Shown in pieces: positions 13,141 to 22,549 of a stretch of 42,136 nt of DNA. The stretch covers positions 13,634-55,769 of the forward strand of contig JAJTEZ010000013.1 of NCBI GenBank assembly GCA_021298335.1, in the 5' to 3' direction. A model generated the notes under the pieces. That model saw only the letters and a list, made by a program, of their open reading frames with translations, searched no databases and was not told the DNA's origin. Position numbers and translations under genes: made by a program. This stretch comes from Saprospiraceae bacterium (lineage in GTDB: Bacteria > Bacteroidota > Bacteroidia > Chitinophagales > Saprospiraceae). The stretch's first letter is position 1. Every line of letters starts with the position of its first letter.

Positions 13141-13725
13141 TCAGTATATGCGTACATGGAGAAAAACATCTGCGGGCATTTGAAACATAATTCTCGGTCC
13201 ATCATTGTCGATTCCAAGTATCAGCTGTGCTTGGGTGCCAAGAAAAATACGTCTGTTCAGATGAAATTCAAGGCCATACCCTTTGCTTATACCGGCAAGA
13301 AAGGATTCTTCTACAGCTGCCTGAATCATAGCATCCCAGGAACTGCTGTATGTCCACTTCTTATCCCGCGATATAGGATACCGTTTTTCCAGGCCAACAG
13401 AAAGGAGAAAAAAATTCTGACTATCAGCTGTACTTTCCCCGATATTTGCACCAAGCCCAAGTCGAAATGCTCTTTTGGAATAATACCTTTTCCACTGAAA
13501 CCCCTGCATTCCCGGTGGCCTGTCTCCAAAATTGAAGGGAACAAAACGCGAAAGCAGCGGAGTGATATTCAGCCCGACTTCTTTAGTATTTGACCAGAAA
13601 TAGGGATCGTCTTCATACAGATCTTCTTCCGCATAGACAGAATTTAAAGTCGTATCCTGCTTTTGTCCATATACTGAAATGGCACAAAAAATCAAAAAAA
13701 GTAGCAAATTTCCCCTCTCCCTCAT
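13141..13725 (-). CDS. secreted/outer-membrane protein of unknown function (tandem paralogue 1)
   Basis: Start moved from 13767 to the internal Met giving signal peptide MRERGNLLLFLIFCAISVYGQ; then begins next to the stop of the upstream gene. Confidence 0.7.
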   Translation of the reverse strand: MRERGNLLLFLIFCAISVYGQKQDTTLNSVYAEEDLYEDDPYFWSNTKEVGLNITPLLSRFVPFNFGDRPPGMQGFQWKRYYSKRAFRLGLGANIGESTADSQNFFLLSVGLEKRYPISRDKKWTYSSSWDAMIQAAVEESFLAGISKGYGLEFHLNRRIFLGTQAQLILGIDNDGPRIMFQMPADVFLHVRIY

Positions 13726-13726
13726 G

Positions 13727-14470
13727 TTAAAAACAAATATTGAAATAGAGTGATTGAGGCAGTGCAAGCAGGATGGTCAAACCGGAAGAGGAAGGGTCTT
13801 CACTGGGAATTCCATTGATCGAAATTTTATTTTGGGAATTTCGGTAAGTGGCATACAGTGAACTTTCCGTACTCAGCAACATGCGGTCAGTCAGTTTGTA
13901 ATCCAGCCGGATTACTGGTCCAGCGCCCAAAGTGATTGATTGCTGAGAAGATGCAAAGACGTTTGTTCCAATAGTCGTATTTTCAGTAATATTGGAATTT
14001 TCGAGGTCAAGTCCCCCCAGCAAATCTGCCCCATAGGAAAATATGAATTTTCGGCCCACAGGCAGGTGTTTTTCGACTCCAAGGCGAAAAAGATTTCGGC
14101 TCGTAGTCAGGTCCCTGATGATGAATGTTGCGTTGCCGAACTCTTCCTGCTGATCTTGATCGTATGACACGTGCATGCCCAATCGAAATGAAAGAGACTT
14201 CATGTGTCGGCGATAGGTCAGGCTATAAGGGCTGGTCTCACTGTTGGCGCTGAGACTGAATATATTGGCCAGGATTTGCGTGACATGAATACCAAGCTCA
14301 TTTGGGAATGCGTAAAAGTCGGTGTTTTTATACTGAGGTAGTTGTGTTTTTATTTTGCTTTTATCAGAGGTTCTCTGGCTGAACGCAGGGATATTGATCA
14401 GACAAAGCAGGCTGAAAATGACTGACCGGGACAGGAGTCCGATAGGGCACATGTGGTACAATATTCTCAT
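13727..14470 (-). CDS. secreted/outer-membrane beta-barrel-like protein of unknown function (tandem paralogue 2)
   Basis: Signal peptide ...SVIFSLLCLINIPAFSQ; alternating hydrophobic strands. Start chosen to remove overlap with the HMGR gene. Confidence 0.7.
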   Translation of the reverse strand: MRILYHMCPIGLLSRSVIFSLLCLINIPAFSQRTSDKSKIKTQLPQYKNTDFYAFPNELGIHVTQILANIFSLSANSETSPYSLTYRRHMKSLSFRLGMHVSYDQDQQEEFGNATFIIRDLTTSRNLFRLGVEKHLPVGRKFIFSYGADLLGGLDLENSNITENTTIGTNVFASSQQSITLGAGPVIRLDYKLTDRMLLSTESSLYATYRNSQNKISINGIPSEDPSSSGLTILLALPQSLYFNICF

Positions 14471-14477
14471 TCGATTA

Positions 14478-15803
14478 TCATTCTGCATACTGGCGAAGTT
14501 GTTCCAGGTACTCTCTCACGGCGGCAAACGATACAGTTTTGTCTTCAAACCAGGCCAGTGATTGTCGGGTTTCTGCTTCAGTTGCATTGAGGTGGTTCAG
14601 GATATTCAAAAGGTGCATTTTCATATGTCCTTGCTGAATGCCCGTGGTCACTAGAGAGCGCACTGCAGCGAAATTCTGGGCAAGTCCAACTGAAGCAATG
14701 ATGCGCATTAATTCAGGTGCAGAGGGATTTCCCAGCATTTCCAGTGAAGTTTTTGCTAAAGGGTGCAGGGAAGTCAGTCCGCCTACCGTGCCTATGGCGA
14801 GAGGAATATCCAGCCAAAACCGGAAAACATTATCAGCTACTTCACAATCACTCAGGCTTTTGTATTGCCCATTGCGGCTTGCATAGGCGTGCCCTGCCGC
14901 TTCTGTAGCCCTGAAATCATTGCCTGTTGCCAAAATGACAGCATCTATACCGTTGTAAATGCCCTTGTTGTGGGTGACTGCTCGGTATGTGTCGATCTGA
15001 GCGATGCGTACAGCCATTCTAAACTTTTCGGCAAGTTGTGTCTCCGTCATTCCGTGGGATGCATGTCCCAATTGGCTGACAGGACAACGCACTTCGGACC
15101 TGACGAGACATTCAGGCGTGTGGTTGGAAAGAATGGACATGATCACGTTTATGTCCCTTAAATGATCGGGTATGCCATCATGGTTGAGGAAAAAGCTTTC
15201 AAGAGTCGATGCAAAATTTTCCAGTACAGAGTTGATAAAATTCGCCCCCATGGAGTCACATGTCTGAAAACGGACTCTCAACTGTGCCAAGCCGGGCTCA
15301 GAATGTGAAAAATCAACCAGTTCAATTTCCGAGATGCCACCGCCTCTTTTTTCCATATTTGCGGTAATCGATGCTGCATTTTGGCGCAGAATTTGTTCCA
15401 GATCTGGAAAAAGTTTTTGCAGTTGGGTAAAACCCCCTTTCCAGATAAAATGCACTTGTCCTACTTTTACTGTGCCTAAAATAGTCGTAGTAAACCCTCC
15501 GCGGTCCATCCAGTATTTGGCCGCTGATGAGGCTGCCGCTACCACTGAACTTTCCTCGATGACCATTGGCACGCAATACACTTTGCCATCAATCAGAAAA
15601 TTGGGAGCCAGGCCATAAGGCATGATAAAATTACTGACAGTATTTTCGCTAAAACCATCGATGATACGCTGTATCTGGTCATTCTGCAGCCAAAACTCCT
15701 CAAAATGTTCCTTACCGCTTTGAGGTAAAAAATGTCGGGAGAGCCAGTCAATTTTCTCTTCCTTGCTCAATTTTGAAAATCCTGCAATTGATTTTTGATC
15801 CAT
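14478..15803 (-). CDS. hydroxymethylglutaryl-CoA reductase, class II (degradative-type family)
   Basis: GFSKLSKEEKIDWL, VPMVIEESSVVAAASSAAKYW, DSMGANFINSVLE, THNKGIYNGIDAVILATGNDFRATEAAGHAYA, GTVGGLTSLHPLA. Confidence 0.96.
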   Translation of the reverse strand: MDQKSIAGFSKLSKEEKIDWLSRHFLPQSGKEHFEEFWLQNDQIQRIIDGFSENTVSNFIMPYGLAPNFLIDGKVYCVPMVIEESSVVAAASSAAKYWMDRGGFTTTILGTVKVGQVHFIWKGGFTQLQKLFPDLEQILRQNAASITANMEKRGGGISEIELVDFSHSEPGLAQLRVRFQTCDSMGANFINSVLENFASTLESFFLNHDGIPDHLRDINVIMSILSNHTPECLVRSEVRCPVSQLGHASHGMTETQLAEKFRMAVRIAQIDTYRAVTHNKGIYNGIDAVILATGNDFRATEAAGHAYASRNGQYKSLSDCEVADNVFRFWLDIPLAIGTVGGLTSLHPLAKTSLEMLGNPSAPELMRIIASVGLAQNFAAVRSLVTTGIQQGHMKMHLLNILNHLNATEAETRQSLAWFEDKTVSFAAVREYLEQLRQYAE

Positions 15804-15814
15804 AGCTACGGGAA

Positions 15815-16852
15815 TTACCTGATTTTTAAATAAGCCTTTGCTATGGCTAGTCCTTCCATCTGGCTTTGGATGAAGGCAGAGAGTTCTTCATAGGAATGTT
15901 GAGCATACTGCAACAAGGCAGATGCCTGACCATAGACAGAGGGTACCCGGAGTGAATTCATCAGGTAATATCCATCCAGGAAATTTCTGATACCTCCGGA
16001 AATGATGACTTGGCGGCAAATAGCCTTGTCACCGAGTTCTGTAAGCAATTCGTTATACATATTGACCATATCCGCAGCTGTATGACCAACATGGGCCAAA
16101 GGCTGCATGATTTTTTTATCAGCAGATGAGCGCAGGATTTCCAGCATGGCAAAATTTGTACCACCGCTGGAGGCAAAGTCAATAGCGGCCAATGGAAGCT
16201 GCATCAAGGCTCGAAGACTTTCAGGCCCCATTCCTTGTCCTACTTCCTTGACAATGACTGGGTAAGTCGCTACATCGAGCACTCTTTGAATTGTGAGCAG
16301 GGGAGGGTCGGTAAAGCGGTCGCCTTCCGGTTGCAACCATTCCTGCATCGGATTGACATGAATGATCAAGCCGTCGGCTTCCAAGGAGTGGATGAGTTCT
16401 TGGACCTCTGAAAGCTGATGGTTTTTCTGCAAGCTCTCGAGTTGTGCAATGCCGAGATTGGCGTACAATGGCTGATCGCCAATCCATTTTCTTACTTGAA
16501 AATCCGACAGATACGTGTCGTCGTGCAATAATTGCCGACATGAACCCAAGCCCATGCCCATTCCAAATTCAGCGCAAGCTATGGCTAGGTTCTTATTGAT
16601 GGTACCTGCAAGTGCAGTGCCCCCTGTCATACTGGAAACCCATAGAGGTAATTTCCATTGTTTCTGCAAAAAAGAGAATGGAGCAAAGGAATGTTGTTGA
16701 GGGTGAGGTGCAAGCAACGGTTCGTAGCTAAACCTGGTGTCTATCTGATCGGCATCCACTTTAGACTGAAATGCCAGCACAATGTGATCCTTTTTTCTTT
16801 CAGGTGCATTGGCATCAGGTATTTCAGCATTTTGTGAGAGTGGTTGCTCCAT
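15815..16852 (-). CDS. fni: type 2 isopentenyl-diphosphate delta-isomerase
   Basis: ERKKDHIVLAFQS, LWVSSMTGGT, FGMGMGLGSCRQLL, PVIVKEVGQGMG, DFASSGGTNFA. Start at Met24 of the listed ORF removes overlap with asnS. Confidence 0.95.
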   Translation of the reverse strand: MEQPLSQNAEIPDANAPERKKDHIVLAFQSKVDADQIDTRFSYEPLLAPHPQQHSFAPFSFLQKQWKLPLWVSSMTGGTALAGTINKNLAIACAEFGMGMGLGSCRQLLHDDTYLSDFQVRKWIGDQPLYANLGIAQLESLQKNHQLSEVQELIHSLEADGLIIHVNPMQEWLQPEGDRFTDPPLLTIQRVLDVATYPVIVKEVGQGMGPESLRALMQLPLAAIDFASSGGTNFAMLEILRSSADKKIMQPLAHVGHTAADMVNMYNELLTELGDKAICRQVIISGGIRNFLDGYYLMNSLRVPSVYGQASALLQYAQHSYEELSAFIQSQMEGLAIAKAYLKIR

Positions 16853-16877
16853 AGGTGTTGATTGAATCAGTCGAATA

Positions 16878-18311
16878 TTAAAATTCAGCGTTACCGGGGA
16901 ATCTTGGGAAAGGTATGACATCGCGAATATTTGTCATCCCTGTGACAAACAGGACTAGTCGTTCAAATCCGAGTCCGAAGCCTGCATGAGGTACACTTCC
17001 AAACCTGCGTGTATCCAGGAACCAAGACATTTCTTCAGCTGGAATATGCATTTCCTCCATTCTGGACAGCAGCACGTCATATCTTTCCTCTCTTTGGGAC
17101 CCGCCGATAATCTCACCAATTCCCGGAAACAGGACATCCATAGCCCTGACTGTTTTACCATCGTCATCCATACGCATGTAAAATGCTTTAATTTCTTTTG
17201 GATAATTGGTCAGAATCACAGGCTTTTTAAAATGTTTTTCCACGAGATATCGTTCATGTTCTGATTGAAGATCGGTGCCCCATTTTTCCACAGGATATTG
17301 GAATTTTCCCTTTTTATTTGGTGTGCTGTTGCGTAAGATATCAATTGCCTCTGTGTACGTCAGCCGTTCAAACGGATTTTCGATGCAAAAGTTTAATTTT
17401 TCACGCAACGTCATTTCAGACCGCTCTTGCTGGGGTTTTTGCTTTTCTTCATCCAGAAGTCTCTGTTCCAGGAATGCCAGGTCTTCGCTGCAATGTTTCA
17501 ACACATAGCTGATGAGATATTTTAGCATATCCTCTGCCAGATCCATGTTGTCGTCGAGGTCTGCAAACGCTACTTCCGGTTCAATCATCCAGAATTCTGC
17601 CAGGTGCCTGGAAGTATTTGAGTTTTCTGCACGGAAGGTTGGACCAAAAGTGTAAATATCACTCAGAGCCAGTGCCGCCAGTTCACCTTCCAGCTGTCCT
17701 GAGACTGTCAGGTTGGTGGGTTTGCCAAAGAAGTCTTTTTTATAGTTGATGGCACCCTCATCGGTTTTGGGCACATTGTGAAGGTCCAGTGTGGTCACTT
17801 GAAACATTTCCCCTGCTCCTTCGGCATCGCTTCCTGTGATGATGGGAGTATGGATGTACACAAAGTGACGGTTGTGAAAAAATTCATGGACGGCAAAAGC
17901 CAGGGCGTGACGAATTCTGAATACAGCACCAAATGTGTTGGTTCGAAACCGTAAATGGGCAATTTCCCGCAAAAACTCCAGGCTGTGTTTTTTGGGTTGC
18001 AAAGGAAATGTTTCTGCATCACAGTCGCCGAGAATGTCAATATTTCCAGCGATTAATTCTACAGTTTGTCCCTTGCCCTGAGAGGCAATTAAAGTGCCTT
18101 CAATGCGCAAAGCAGCGCCGGTGGTGATTCTTTTCAGAAGCGCCGGGTCTGTATTTTCAAAATCTACTACAACCTGCAGGTTTGCAAGGCAAGAGCCGTC
18201 ATTCAAGGCAATAAACTGGTTATTTCTGAACGTTCTGACCCAGCCCATGGCTACGTATTGTGAATCTACCTCTGCAGTAAAAAGATCCTGGATGCGAGTC
18301 CTTTTTGCCAT
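16878..18311 (-). CDS. asnS: asparaginyl-tRNA synthetase
   Basis: [98 protein letters not shown]. Confidence 0.98.
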   Translation of the reverse strand: MAKRTRIQDLFTAEVDSQYVAMGWVRTFRNNQFIALNDGSCLANLQVVVDFENTDPALLKRITTGAALRIEGTLIASQGKGQTVELIAGNIDILGDCDAETFPLQPKKHSLEFLREIAHLRFRTNTFGAVFRIRHALAFAVHEFFHNRHFVYIHTPIITGSDAEGAGEMFQVTTLDLHNVPKTDEGAINYKKDFFGKPTNLTVSGQLEGELAALALSDIYTFGPTFRAENSNTSRHLAEFWMIEPEVAFADLDDNMDLAEDMLKYLISYVLKHCSEDLAFLEQRLLDEEKQKPQQERSEMTLREKLNFCIENPFERLTYTEAIDILRNSTPNKKGKFQYPVEKWGTDLQSEHERYLVEKHFKKPVILTNYPKEIKAFYMRMDDDGKTVRAMDVLFPGIGEIIGGSQREERYDVLLSRMEEMHIPAEEMSWFLDTRRFGSVPHAGFGLGFERLVLFVTGMTNIRDVIPFPRFPGNAEF

Positions 18312-18576
18312 ATAAACTATTTGATTGGTTGAAAATGGCCTCAAAATTAACCCAATTCATGAAAATGACTGTCAGAATCCGTCGAATTATTCATAGTCTA
18401 GTGAGTTATTTTATTGATTATGAATGAAATAATGATTTTCTGTTCGACATTTTAATGATACAGAACGATAATATTCCAAACGATTCTAATCATTTTATCT
18501 GATAAACAACCTAATATATTTCAACAAAGTGCTATATTACAGGATCAATCTTTACTTCTAATAAGAACTTATAAAT

Positions 18577-18987
18577 ATGACACAAAGTGAATCAAATTCC
18601 AAGGTCTGGCATGTTTCCTTATGGGTATTGCAGGTAGCATTGGCCGGAATGTTTGGCATGGCTGGATTTATGAAGGCTACAGCTCCGTTGGAGGAATTGG
18701 CAAAAAATATGGCCTGGGTTAATGAAACAGGCGGGGTAATGGTCCGGTTCATAGGGATTTCAGAAATTTTAGGTGCGGTGGGGTTGATTTTTCCTTCCTT
18801 ACTGCGCATACAGCCCAGGCTGACCTCTTTTGCGGCAATGGGGTTGTTTGTCATCATGCTTCTGGCAATGATGTTTCATGTGATGCGGCAAGAAATGAAT
18901 TTGGTTCCGGTGAATGTCATTCTGGCGGCTGCCTGCATATTTATTGCGTGGGGCAGGTTTGTAAAAGCTCCTATTTCAGCGAATTAA
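18577..18987 (+). CDS. DoxX-like family membrane protein
   Basis: 136 aa, four hydrophobic segments; GMAGFMKAT...ISEILGAVGLIFP. Confidence 0.8.
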   Translation: MTQSESNSKVWHVSLWVLQVALAGMFGMAGFMKATAPLEELAKNMAWVNETGGVMVRFIGISEILGAVGLIFPSLLRIQPRLTSFAAMGLFVIMLLAMMFHVMRQEMNLVPVNVILAAACIFIAWGRFVKAPISAN

Positions 18988-19058
18988 CCGACAGAAAAGA
19001 AGAGAGGCATTTCAGTGCTCTTTCTTGTAAAATAGTTGGATCTGAAATCTTAAGGCAG

Positions 19059-19970
19059 CTACGCTTCCTGGAGGCCTGATTGCATTTTGTCTGCATTCTC
19101 TTCCCGTTGTAGGGAGGTAATAATTTCTTCCAGATCGCCTTCTATAACTCTGTCCAGATTGTATAACGTCAGGTTGATTCTGTGATCTGTCACTCGGTTT
19201 TGAGGGTAGTTATACGTACGGATTTTATCTGACCTGTCACCAGTGCCCACGAGTGACCGGCGTTTATCTTTTTGCTCCAGATAGCTTTTTTCCCTGGTTG
19301 CCTCCTGAATTTTTACAAAGAGTCGCTGCAGAGCTATTTCCCTGTTTTTGTGTTGGGATCGAGAATCTGTACTTTCTGCTACAATTCCGGTCGGTATGTG
19401 GGTAAAGCGCACTCCTGATTCGGTTTTATTTACGTGCTGACCACCAGCCCCCTGAGCTCTGAATGTATCTGTTTTCAGATCATCTTTGCGTATATCGATT
19501 TCTTCCTCTTCAAATTTGGGCATCACCACTACCGTTGCAGCCGATGTATGCACTCTGCCCTGTGACTCTGTCTTTGGCACACGCTGTACCCTGTGAGCTC
19601 CGGATTCAAATTTCATTTTACCATAGACGTCTTCGCCATAGACTTCCATAACAATCTTATTATAGCCACCTACAGTCCCCGGATTTTCATCCAGAACTTC
19701 CACTTTCCATCCCTGCGATTCGAAATATTTGGAGTACATCCGGTACAAGTCGCCGGCAAAAATACTTGCTTCGTCGCCGCCAGTTCCTGAACGGATTTCA
19801 AAAATCACATCTTTACTGTCTTCAGGATCTTTTGGAATTAGCAGAGTGTTGATTTTTTCTTCCCATTCTTCAATCACAGGTTTGATTGCTGCGATTTCCA
19901 ATTCAGCCATTTCTTTCATCTCAGGGTCCGGGTCTTTGCTCATCTCCCGAGCATTTTCCAGCGAAGTCAT
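19059..19970 (-). CDS. prfA: peptide chain release factor 1, apparently lacking its N-terminal ~50 residues
   Basis: IFEIRSGTGGDEASIFAGDLYRMYSKY, RVPKTESQGRVHTSAATV, GAGGQHVNKTESGVR. Only 303 aa; in-frame TAA (the scpA stop) 21 codons upstream and no alternative start between. Confidence 0.93.
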   Translation of the reverse strand: MTSLENAREMSKDPDPEMKEMAELEIAAIKPVIEEWEEKINTLLIPKDPEDSKDVIFEIRSGTGGDEASIFAGDLYRMYSKYFESQGWKVEVLDENPGTVGGYNKIVMEVYGEDVYGKMKFESGAHRVQRVPKTESQGRVHTSAATVVVMPKFEEEEIDIRKDDLKTDTFRAQGAGGQHVNKTESGVRFTHIPTGIVAESTDSRSQHKNREIALQRLFVKIQEATREKSYLEQKDKRRSLVGTGDRSDKIRTYNYPQNRVTDHRINLTLYNLDRVIEGDLEEIITSLQREENADKMQSGLQEA

Positions 19971-20000
19971 GGCTTGTTTGTAGGCTTTGAAATATTTGCC

Positions 20001-20009
20001 GCAAAAGTA
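20001..20009 (-). promoter_or_regulatory. Bacteroidota-type -7 element for prfA
   Basis: On the minus strand TTTG-N20-TACTTTTGC, matching the -33/-7 (TTTG...TAnnTTTG) layout, about 30 nt before the only available ATG. Confidence 0.6.
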
Positions 20010-20033
20010 CGAAAAACCCCGGCAAGACTCAAA

Positions 20034-20771
20034 TTAGTTCAGTTCGAGCCAAAAATTATTGACACCTTCACCCTGGATGAGTACTACTTTTTGCATATTT
20101 AGCCATTCCAGTAGAGCGATGAAGGTGACAACGGCATGGATTCTGTTTTCGAGCTCGAAGAATATCTGCTCGAAGCGGGTTTTTTTGCCCTTTTGCAAAA
20201 CGGTGGAAAGAAAGATCTGCTGGCCCTCAATTGTATAGTCGAATTGTACAATCTGATGCCTGGGCTTTGACTGGTCTTGTTCGAATCGCTGCAATAACTG
20301 CTGGAATAGTTGAAGTAAACGAAACAGGTGTAAATTTTCCAATTCTGCATCAACCAGGGCTTTTTCAGCAATGTCACGAAGTTCGGCTGACACACTTCCT
20401 CTGGTAAATCGGTAATGTCTGTCTTCTTCGAGCTGGCTCATTTCATCGATGACAGACTTGTATTTTTTATATTCAAGTAGTTTCTGTACGAGTTCTTCTC
20501 TGGGGTCAATCTCATTGCCCTCTTCATCAAGTTCCTTTCGGGGAATGAGCATTTTTGCTTTGATGCGCATGAGTGTTGCTGCTACAAGAATAAATTCACT
20601 GGCTACATCTAGATTTAACGATTCCAGCTGCTGAATGTATTCCAGAAAATCTTTTGTGATTTTGGCTATGGGAACGTCATGAATGTCGAGTTCATCCCTT
20701 TCAATAAAGAAAAGCAATAAATCAAATGGCCCTTCAAACTGGGTAAGGCGTATGGTATATGTTTCCATCAC
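20034..20771 (-). CDS. scpA: segregation and condensation protein A
   Basis: FEGPFDLLLFFIERDELDIHDVPIAKITKDFLEYI; LVAATLMRIKAKMLIP; C-terminal NNFWLELN. Confidence 0.95.
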   Translation of the reverse strand: MMETYTIRLTQFEGPFDLLLFFIERDELDIHDVPIAKITKDFLEYIQQLESLNLDVASEFILVAATLMRIKAKMLIPRKELDEEGNEIDPREELVQKLLEYKKYKSVIDEMSQLEEDRHYRFTRGSVSAELRDIAEKALVDAELENLHLFRLLQLFQQLLQRFEQDQSKPRHQIVQFDYTIEGQQIFLSTVLQKGKKTRFEQIFFELENRIHAVVTFIALLEWLNMQKVVLIQGEGVNNFWLELN

Positions 20772-20785
20772 TGCAAAAATACCTT

Positions 20786-21490
20786 TTATGCCTTATATTT
20801 TTTATATAATGCAGCCAGAATGCAAGAAACAGGGAGGGCAAGCAGCATGTTTTCCAGCCAGATGTCACCGAGTCGTAGCATTCGGATAGAAATGCCTATA
20901 ATGAGTATACCTCCTACAGCACTCAGCGTATCAAGTACTTCCTGCCGAAATAGTCTGGATAATTTACCGGCCATCAGTGTAATACCCCCCTGGAAAATCA
21001 GCATGGGTATTATAGAAAACCCAACACCTACTCCATAAGTTGAAGCCAGTGCAATGGATGAAAATCCATCAAGAACTGACTTTACATAAATCAGTTCGCG
21101 TTTCCCAGACAACCCTTCCTCTAGTGCACCGACAATGGTCATAGAGCCTACGCAAAAGAGTAAAAATGCAGTCATGAGCCCTTCCGAAAATCTGGAATCA
21201 TCATTTTGGATCAAGGATTTTAGAGAGTCAGAAAACAATTGTAGTTTGCCAGCTACATCAGACACCTGACCCCCCAGACTTCCAAGGATCAGGCTGAAAA
21301 AAAAGACGAGAAGATACCCATCCGGAAGGCGGAGAGACATTTTAATGCCTATAAGTAAGGTCCCCAGTCCGACAGCCTGAAATAGAATTTGCTGCATCGG
21401 ATCCGAGAAAAATTGCCTGAACCATAACCCTAATAAACTTCCAATTGTTACAGTAAGCATATTGACAAACGTCGCCTTTGGCCAGTACAT
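20786..21490 (-). CDS. DUF554 family membrane protein
   Basis: MLTVTIGSLLGL, FLLFCVGSMTIVGALEEGLSG, LIYVKSVLDGFSSIALASTYGVGVGFS. Start adjusted from 21544 to avoid divergent overlap with lpxK. Confidence 0.85.
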   Translation of the reverse strand: MYWPKATFVNMLTVTIGSLLGLWFRQFFSDPMQQILFQAVGLGTLLIGIKMSLRLPDGYLLVFFFSLILGSLGGQVSDVAGKLQLFSDSLKSLIQNDDSRFSEGLMTAFLLFCVGSMTIVGALEEGLSGKRELIYVKSVLDGFSSIALASTYGVGVGFSIIPMLIFQGGITLMAGKLSRLFRQEVLDTLSAVGGILIIGISIRMLRLGDIWLENMLLALPVSCILAALYKKYKA

Positions 21491-21535
21491 GTTTTTTTTC
21501 ACAAGTATAGGCAGGATGGAGGACAAATACAACCT

Positions 21536-22468
21536 ATGGTACAAAGATTCCTATTTCGCATTTTACTTTCCCCCCTTGCTCTGCTGTACGGTATCGGAGT
21601 GTCGCTGGTCAACTTGCTTTATGATACTGGCTTTCTTCGGTCGTCGAAGTTCAACATTCCGGTGATTAGTGTCGGCAATCTTAGTATTGGAGGCGCCGGA
21701 AAGACTCCGCACATCGAATATTTGCTTGATTTACTATCCGGGTATATATATGTAGCCACATTGAGCCGTGGGTACAAGAGGCTGACGCGGGGCTTTCGGT
21801 ATGCCACATACAGCGATACGGCGCTGACGGTCGGAGACGAGCCAATGCAGTATCGAATGAAATACAGAGATGTCATTGTAGCAGTTTCGGAAAGCAGGGC
21901 ATATGCCATTCCTCAAATTCTGAAAGATTCCCCACAGATTCAGCTGGTTTTACTGGATGATGCTTTTCAGCACAGAGCCGTAAAGCCGGGATTAAATCTA
22001 CTATTGACAGCCTATGATGCCATGTTTACACAAGACTTTTTATTGCCGGCGGGACGGCTCAGGGAATGGAGGTCCTCTTACAAACGAGCTGATGTGATTG
22101 TGGTAACAAAGTGTCCGGAAACACTTGGCGTTATACAAAAAAACAAGATAATCAGGGAAATTTCCCCGCTGCCATACCATAGAGTCTTTTTTACCCGTTA
22201 TGAGTACGATCTTCCGTACAGTTTTTATGACAAAAATCTGGGGCAGCCCCTAAATCAAAATATGGAAGTGATTTTGCTGAGTGCCATTGCCAATACCTCC
22301 TACCTGATGCAATATGTGGATGCACAGGTCGGATCGGTGACACAAATCGAATTTGCCGACCACCATTTGTTTGACAAGGGCGATGTAGAGAAAATTATTC
22401 AGGTCTATCGGAATAGTACGCCTGGTCAAACCATTGTACTGACCACAGAAAAGGATGCAATGCAGTGA
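21536..22468 (+). CDS. lpxK: tetraacyldisaccharide 4'-kinase, apparently truncated at the C-terminus
   Basis: PVISVGNLSIGGAGKTPHIEYL, LSRGYKR, VGDEPMQ, LLDDAFQHRAVKPGLNLLL, LLPAGRLREW; stops directly after TTEKDAMQ, a motif normally followed by about 35-40 residues. Confidence 0.92.
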   Translation: MVQRFLFRILLSPLALLYGIGVSLVNLLYDTGFLRSSKFNIPVISVGNLSIGGAGKTPHIEYLLDLLSGYIYVATLSRGYKRLTRGFRYATYSDTALTVGDEPMQYRMKYRDVIVAVSESRAYAIPQILKDSPQIQLVLLDDAFQHRAVKPGLNLLLTAYDAMFTQDFLLPAGRLREWRSSYKRADVIVVTKCPETLGVIQKNKIIREISPLPYHRVFFTRYEYDLPYSFYDKNLGQPLNQNMEVILLSAIANTSYLMQYVDAQVGSVTQIEFADHHLFDKGDVEKIIQVYRNSTPGQTIVLTTEKDAMQ

Positions 22469-22521
22469 TTCACCAGTATTTGCTCAACTTTACCATGTAA
22501 ATCATCAGAGAGAAATGATGT

Positions 22522-22530
22522 TATATTTGT
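22522..22530 (+). promoter_or_regulatory. Bacteroidota-type -7 element upstream of the Na/Pi transporter
   Basis: TATATTTGT matches TAnnTTTG, 20 nt before the ATG. Confidence 0.5.
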
Positions 22531-22549
22531 CTGTTGAAACCCGTAAACA

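Noticed and set aside
16852-16921. Apparent overlap between fni and asnS
   Set aside because: Resolved by using the internal Met (MEQPLSQNAEIPDAN) as the fni start.
19463-19790. Plus-strand ORFs opposite prfA as possible source of the missing RF1 N-terminus
   Set aside because: They are antisense to conserved prfA sequence and do not resemble RF1; the gap to scpA is too short (about 60 nt) to hold the missing residues in any frame.
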